Source: Clavibacter phaseoli
Lineage (GTDB): Bacteria > Actinomycetota > Actinomycetes > Actinomycetales > Microbacteriaceae
Direction of reading: 5' to 3'
DNA length: 64,000 nucleotides
Assembly: GCF_021922925.1 (NCBI RefSeq)
Contig: NZ_CP040786.1
Coordinates: 1,984,001-2,048,000, forward strand
This document shows positions 61,535 to 64,000 of the stretch, one piece after another. A program made the position numbers and the translations under genes. The first letter of the stretch is position 1. Each line of letters begins with the position of its first letter. The notes beneath the pieces were generated by a model. The model did no database searches. It saw nothing but the letters and a program-made list of their open reading frames with translations, and had not been told where the DNA came from.

Positions 61535-63700
61535 CTACCAGACGAGGACGATCGAGGGCCAGACGGTGCTCGACCCCTTCGCCTCGTCGTCGCCCGCGTA
61601 GCTCGCGGTGAGCAGGTGGATCCCGCGGGACAGGCGCGGCAGGGTGACGGTCGCGCGGCCGGCGTCGGCAGCCGTGACGTCGACCGTGGCGATGGCGCGG
61701 CCCCGGTCGAGGATCTGCACGCGGCCGGTCGGCGCGGTCGCGCCGGCGGCCAGCTTGACCGTGTACCTCACCGGCTGCCCGCTGCGGACCAGCAGGCGGT
61801 CGGCGTAGCCCACGAGCGTCGAGGCGTCGCGGATCGTGTCGAGGCCCACCTTCACGGGGTCGTGGTCGCTGGAGCGGAAGGCGCTGGATCCGTCGGTCGC
61901 GGCCCCGCCGTACTCGCGCGCCGCCCACTCGGGCGCGTTGATGTCCCACACCCCCACGCCCGTGACCGCCGCGGCGCCGGCGCGGGTCGCGAGGACGTGG
62001 TCGAGGGATCCGACCTCGCCGTCGAAGGAGTAGGTGCGCTCGCCGGGCGCCTTCGCCGCGACGAGGTCGACGAAGCCGGCGTCGCGGAGGACCTGGATCG
62101 GGTCCTCCTCGGAGTAGGCGTTGAAGTCGCCGAGCAGGTAGATGAGGTCGGATCCGCTCGACGCCTGCAGCTCGGACGCGAAGCGCGCGACGGCCTTCGC
62201 CTGCGCCACGCGGTCGGCGTTGAAGAAGCCCTGGCCGTCGGCCGGCTGCGTCCCCGAGCCGGACTTCGACTTGAGGTGGTTCGCGACCACCGTGAAGGTC
62301 CGGTCGCCGCCGCGGAACGACTGCGCGACGGGCTCGCGGGCGTTGCCCCAGACCGTCTCGTCGATCTGCGTGGCGGCCGCGCCCACGGGGGTGACGGCGT
62401 CGGTGCGGTAGACGATCGCGTTCTGGATCTCGTCGGTCGGCGTGGACTGCAGCGCGACCGGGGTGCGCACGTAGTCCCAGACGCGGGATCCGGCGGCGTC
62501 GTTGAGGCCGCGCACGAGGTCGGCCGTCGCGGTGTCGGCGGGCTCGCCGAACCTCGTGGAGTTCTCGATCTCCATGAGGGTCACGACCTGCGCGTCGAGC
62601 CCGGTGATCGCCGTGACGATCTTGGCGCGCTGCCTCTGGAGCTCGTCCGCGGTCTGCGCGCCGCGCTCCCCGAGGGTCGTGAAGTAGTTGAGGACGTTGA
62701 AGCCGGCGATGCGGACGTCGCCGCCGACCTCGGGCGAGGACGCGGGGCGCGGGTCCGCGCTCGCGAAGGTCGGCACGCGGCCGGCCGCGTCGAGCGAGGT
62801 GACGGGCGTCGTGGGCTGGAGGCGCCAGTCGTCGAAGCCGTAGGCCAGCACGTAGGGCGTGGCCGGGAAGACCGGGACGTCGCCGTTCCGCACCACGCGG
62901 TCGGCCGTGTAGTACGGCTGCGTCGCGCCCGCGGGGTACGCGGCGTTCGTCAGCTGGATGTTGTAGCCGTCGTCGAGGAGGAGACGGCGCGCGCGGTTGT
63001 CGGCGGCGATCCGGTCGGCCTCGGCGCCCGGGCGCACGACGTCGGTGGCCTTGACGGGCAGGTCCGCGCCGGCGCTCAGCCAGAGCGTGCCGAAGGTGTC
63101 GAGCTGGTGCGCGGATCCGACGCGGTAGTCGCCCGTGGGCGTCACGAGCATGCTCTCGAGCGACTCGCGGTCGGCGCCGCGCAGGGTGTCGGGCAGCGGG
63201 GTGGCGGCGGGCACGCCGACAACGGCCTCGACGAGGTCGGTCGCGGTCGCGGCGAGCTGGGTCTGGCCCTGGCGCTCGGACGCGGTGCCCGTGACGCGCA
63301 CGAGGTCGCCGATGGCGACGGCCGGGTCCGCGCTCGCCAGGTAGACGAAGATCCCGTCGGAGGCGCCGGGCGTCGCGTCGATCGCGCCGCCCGAGCCCCG
63401 GGTCTGGATCACGATCCCCGCGTAGCCGCTCGCCCCGCGGTAGTCGGCGGTGACGACGCCCTCGACCGTGACGACGCGGCCGGCGAACGGGGTCGCGCTG
63501 CCGGTGCCCTGCACGTCGGCGATCGCGACGGTCGCGGTCGCGGCCTCGGCGGGCGACGCGACGAGCGCGCAGAGGCCGAGGGCCAGCGCGCTCGCGACGG
63601 CGAGCGGGCGGGCGACGCGGCGGGCTCCCGCGGGACGACGGGCCGGCCAGGCGGCCCCCGATCCGGATGCGGTGGCGGGTGCGGTCTCGGTGTCGTGCAT
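61535..63700 (-). CDS. Secreted ExeM/NucH-family endonuclease
   Basis: A 721-residue secreted nuclease. The signal peptide is about 1-53 (ending SPAEA). An OB/LTD-like domain (about 57-190) carries VVTVEGVVTADYRG; the exonuclease-endonuclease-phosphatase fold (about 325-630) shows RIAGFNVLNYFTTLGERGA, TLMEIEN, VANHLKSKSGSG, LLGDFNAYSEEDPI and SSDHDPVKVGL, which supply the Glu, Asp, Asn and His of the active site. A bacterial immunoglobulin-like repeat (about 640-715) ends it. It degrades extracellular DNA for nutrients or biofilm remodelling. It may be a single-gene transcript; the stop is 85 bases before the trxA start. Confidence 0.92.
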   Translation of the reverse strand: MHDTETAPATASGSGAAWPARRPAGARRVARPLAVASALALGLCALVASPAEAATATVAIADVQGTGSATPFAGRVVTVEGVVTADYRGASGYAGIVIQTRGSGGAIDATPGASDGIFVYLASADPAVAIGDLVRVTGTASERQGQTQLAATATDLVEAVVGVPAATPLPDTLRGADRESLESMLVTPTGDYRVGSAHQLDTFGTLWLSAGADLPVKATDVVRPGAEADRIAADNRARRLLLDDGYNIQLTNAAYPAGATQPYYTADRVVRNGDVPVFPATPYVLAYGFDDWRLQPTTPVTSLDAAGRVPTFASADPRPASSPEVGGDVRIAGFNVLNYFTTLGERGAQTADELQRQRAKIVTAITGLDAQVVTLMEIENSTRFGEPADTATADLVRGLNDAAGSRVWDYVRTPVALQSTPTDEIQNAIVYRTDAVTPVGAAATQIDETVWGNAREPVAQSFRGGDRTFTVVANHLKSKSGSGTQPADGQGFFNADRVAQAKAVARFASELQASSGSDLIYLLGDFNAYSEEDPIQVLRDAGFVDLVAAKAPGERTYSFDGEVGSLDHVLATRAGAAAVTGVGVWDINAPEWAAREYGGAATDGSSAFRSSDHDPVKVGLDTIRDASTLVGYADRLLVRSGQPVRYTVKLAAGATAPTGRVQILDRGRAIATVDVTAADAGRATVTLPRLSRGIHLLTASYAGDDEAKGSSTVWPSIVLVW

Positions 63701-63929
63701 GGCGTCGTCCCCCTCGGCGTCGCGGGTTCCCCCGCATGGGGGATCACCCGTCGAGCGTAGGCCGGGGGCGACGCCGGGCGGCGGGCCGCAACCGGATCGT
63801 CATCGGCTCGTCATGCGATCGTCGCGGCAGGGCTCGCCGCGCGGCCGAGGCGATGGCGGACCACCTCCTCCACGTACTATCGTCAGGACAAACATTCGCC
63901 CGCCGGCCCGAGGAGCAGTGCGACGACGC

Positions 63930-64000
63930 ATGGTCCAGACCCGCACCACCCCCGCATCCCGCGCCGCCGTGACGGCCCGCCCGAGCGGATCCGCCGCGTG
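63930..64000 (+). CDS. Start of an unidentified gene, cut by window edge
   Basis: The last 71 bases open a reading frame from ATG at 63930 with the N-terminus MVQTRTTPASRAAVTARPSG. AGGAG lies 14 bases upstream, and an in-frame GTG at 63918 is too close to it; the start is uncertain. TACTAT (63884-63889) is a plausible -10 box. No family can be recognised from about 23 residues. It is divergent from the nuclease gene. Confidence 0.35.
   Translation, partial: MVQTRTTPASRAAVTARPSGSAA

Overview
The window is very GC-rich (by eye above 70%), uses GTG and TTG starts next to ATG, has GAGGA/AGGAG ribosome sites and tightly packed operons with 4-base stop/start overlaps. Gene content fits a Gram-positive actinobacterium of the Microbacteriaceae: a fused chain-length/tyrosine kinase for exopolysaccharide, secreted PKD/LamG surface proteins, and plant-polymer enzymes of families GH10 and GH127. 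A plant-associated Clavibacter-like genus is my best guess; this is inference from gene content, not from a marker gene. No rRNA, tRNA, CRISPR array, insertion sequence or prophage was seen.

Layout. 1-7.1 kb is a mixed stretch: a truncated macrodomain gene, a GH15 glycosidase, a DUF2071/MarR pair divergent from a TspO-like membrane protein across a perfect palindrome, a nucleotide-sugar-epimerase-like oxidoreductase and a GH10 xylanase without signal peptide. 7.1-33.7 kb is an exopolysaccharide/cell-surface locus: flippase, several glycosyltransferases including a double-GT2 fusion, a tyrosine autokinase, a polymerase, a 2049-residue modular surface protein, a CDP-alcohol phosphotransferase, a priming phosphoglycosyltransferase, two tandem secreted beta-helix proteins and a glycerol-3-phosphate cytidylyltransferase-like enzyme. 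33.8-40.7 kb holds housekeeping or accessory genes: proline iminopeptidase, a catalytically degenerate SGNH protein, a DUF1349 protein, a DeoR regulator divergent from an MFS transporter, and a large acyl-CoA oxidase-like flavoprotein.

40.8-58.7 kb is, on one strand, what looks like a complete system for using hydroxyproline-rich plant glycoproteins. It has a GH127 beta-L-arabinofuranosidase, a five-part oligopeptide ABC importer, a proline iminopeptidase-like hydrolase, an Xaa-Pro aminopeptidase, a GntR regulator, and a six-gene operon carrying hydroxyproline through 2-epimerase, three-part D-hydroxyproline dehydrogenase, deaminase and semialdehyde dehydrogenase to 2-oxoglutarate. The same 12-base word (GTGACATATTAC) lies just upstream of the GH127 gene and of the hydroxyproline operon, which suggests shared control. 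This is the most interesting part of the window.

59.0-63.7 kb is recQ, a thioredoxin and a secreted ExeM/NucH-type nuclease. The right edge carries the start of an unidentified gene. Several strong hairpins separate the transcription units; the region between GH127 and recQ also contains consecutive hairpins with the same loop word, possibly a structured RNA.
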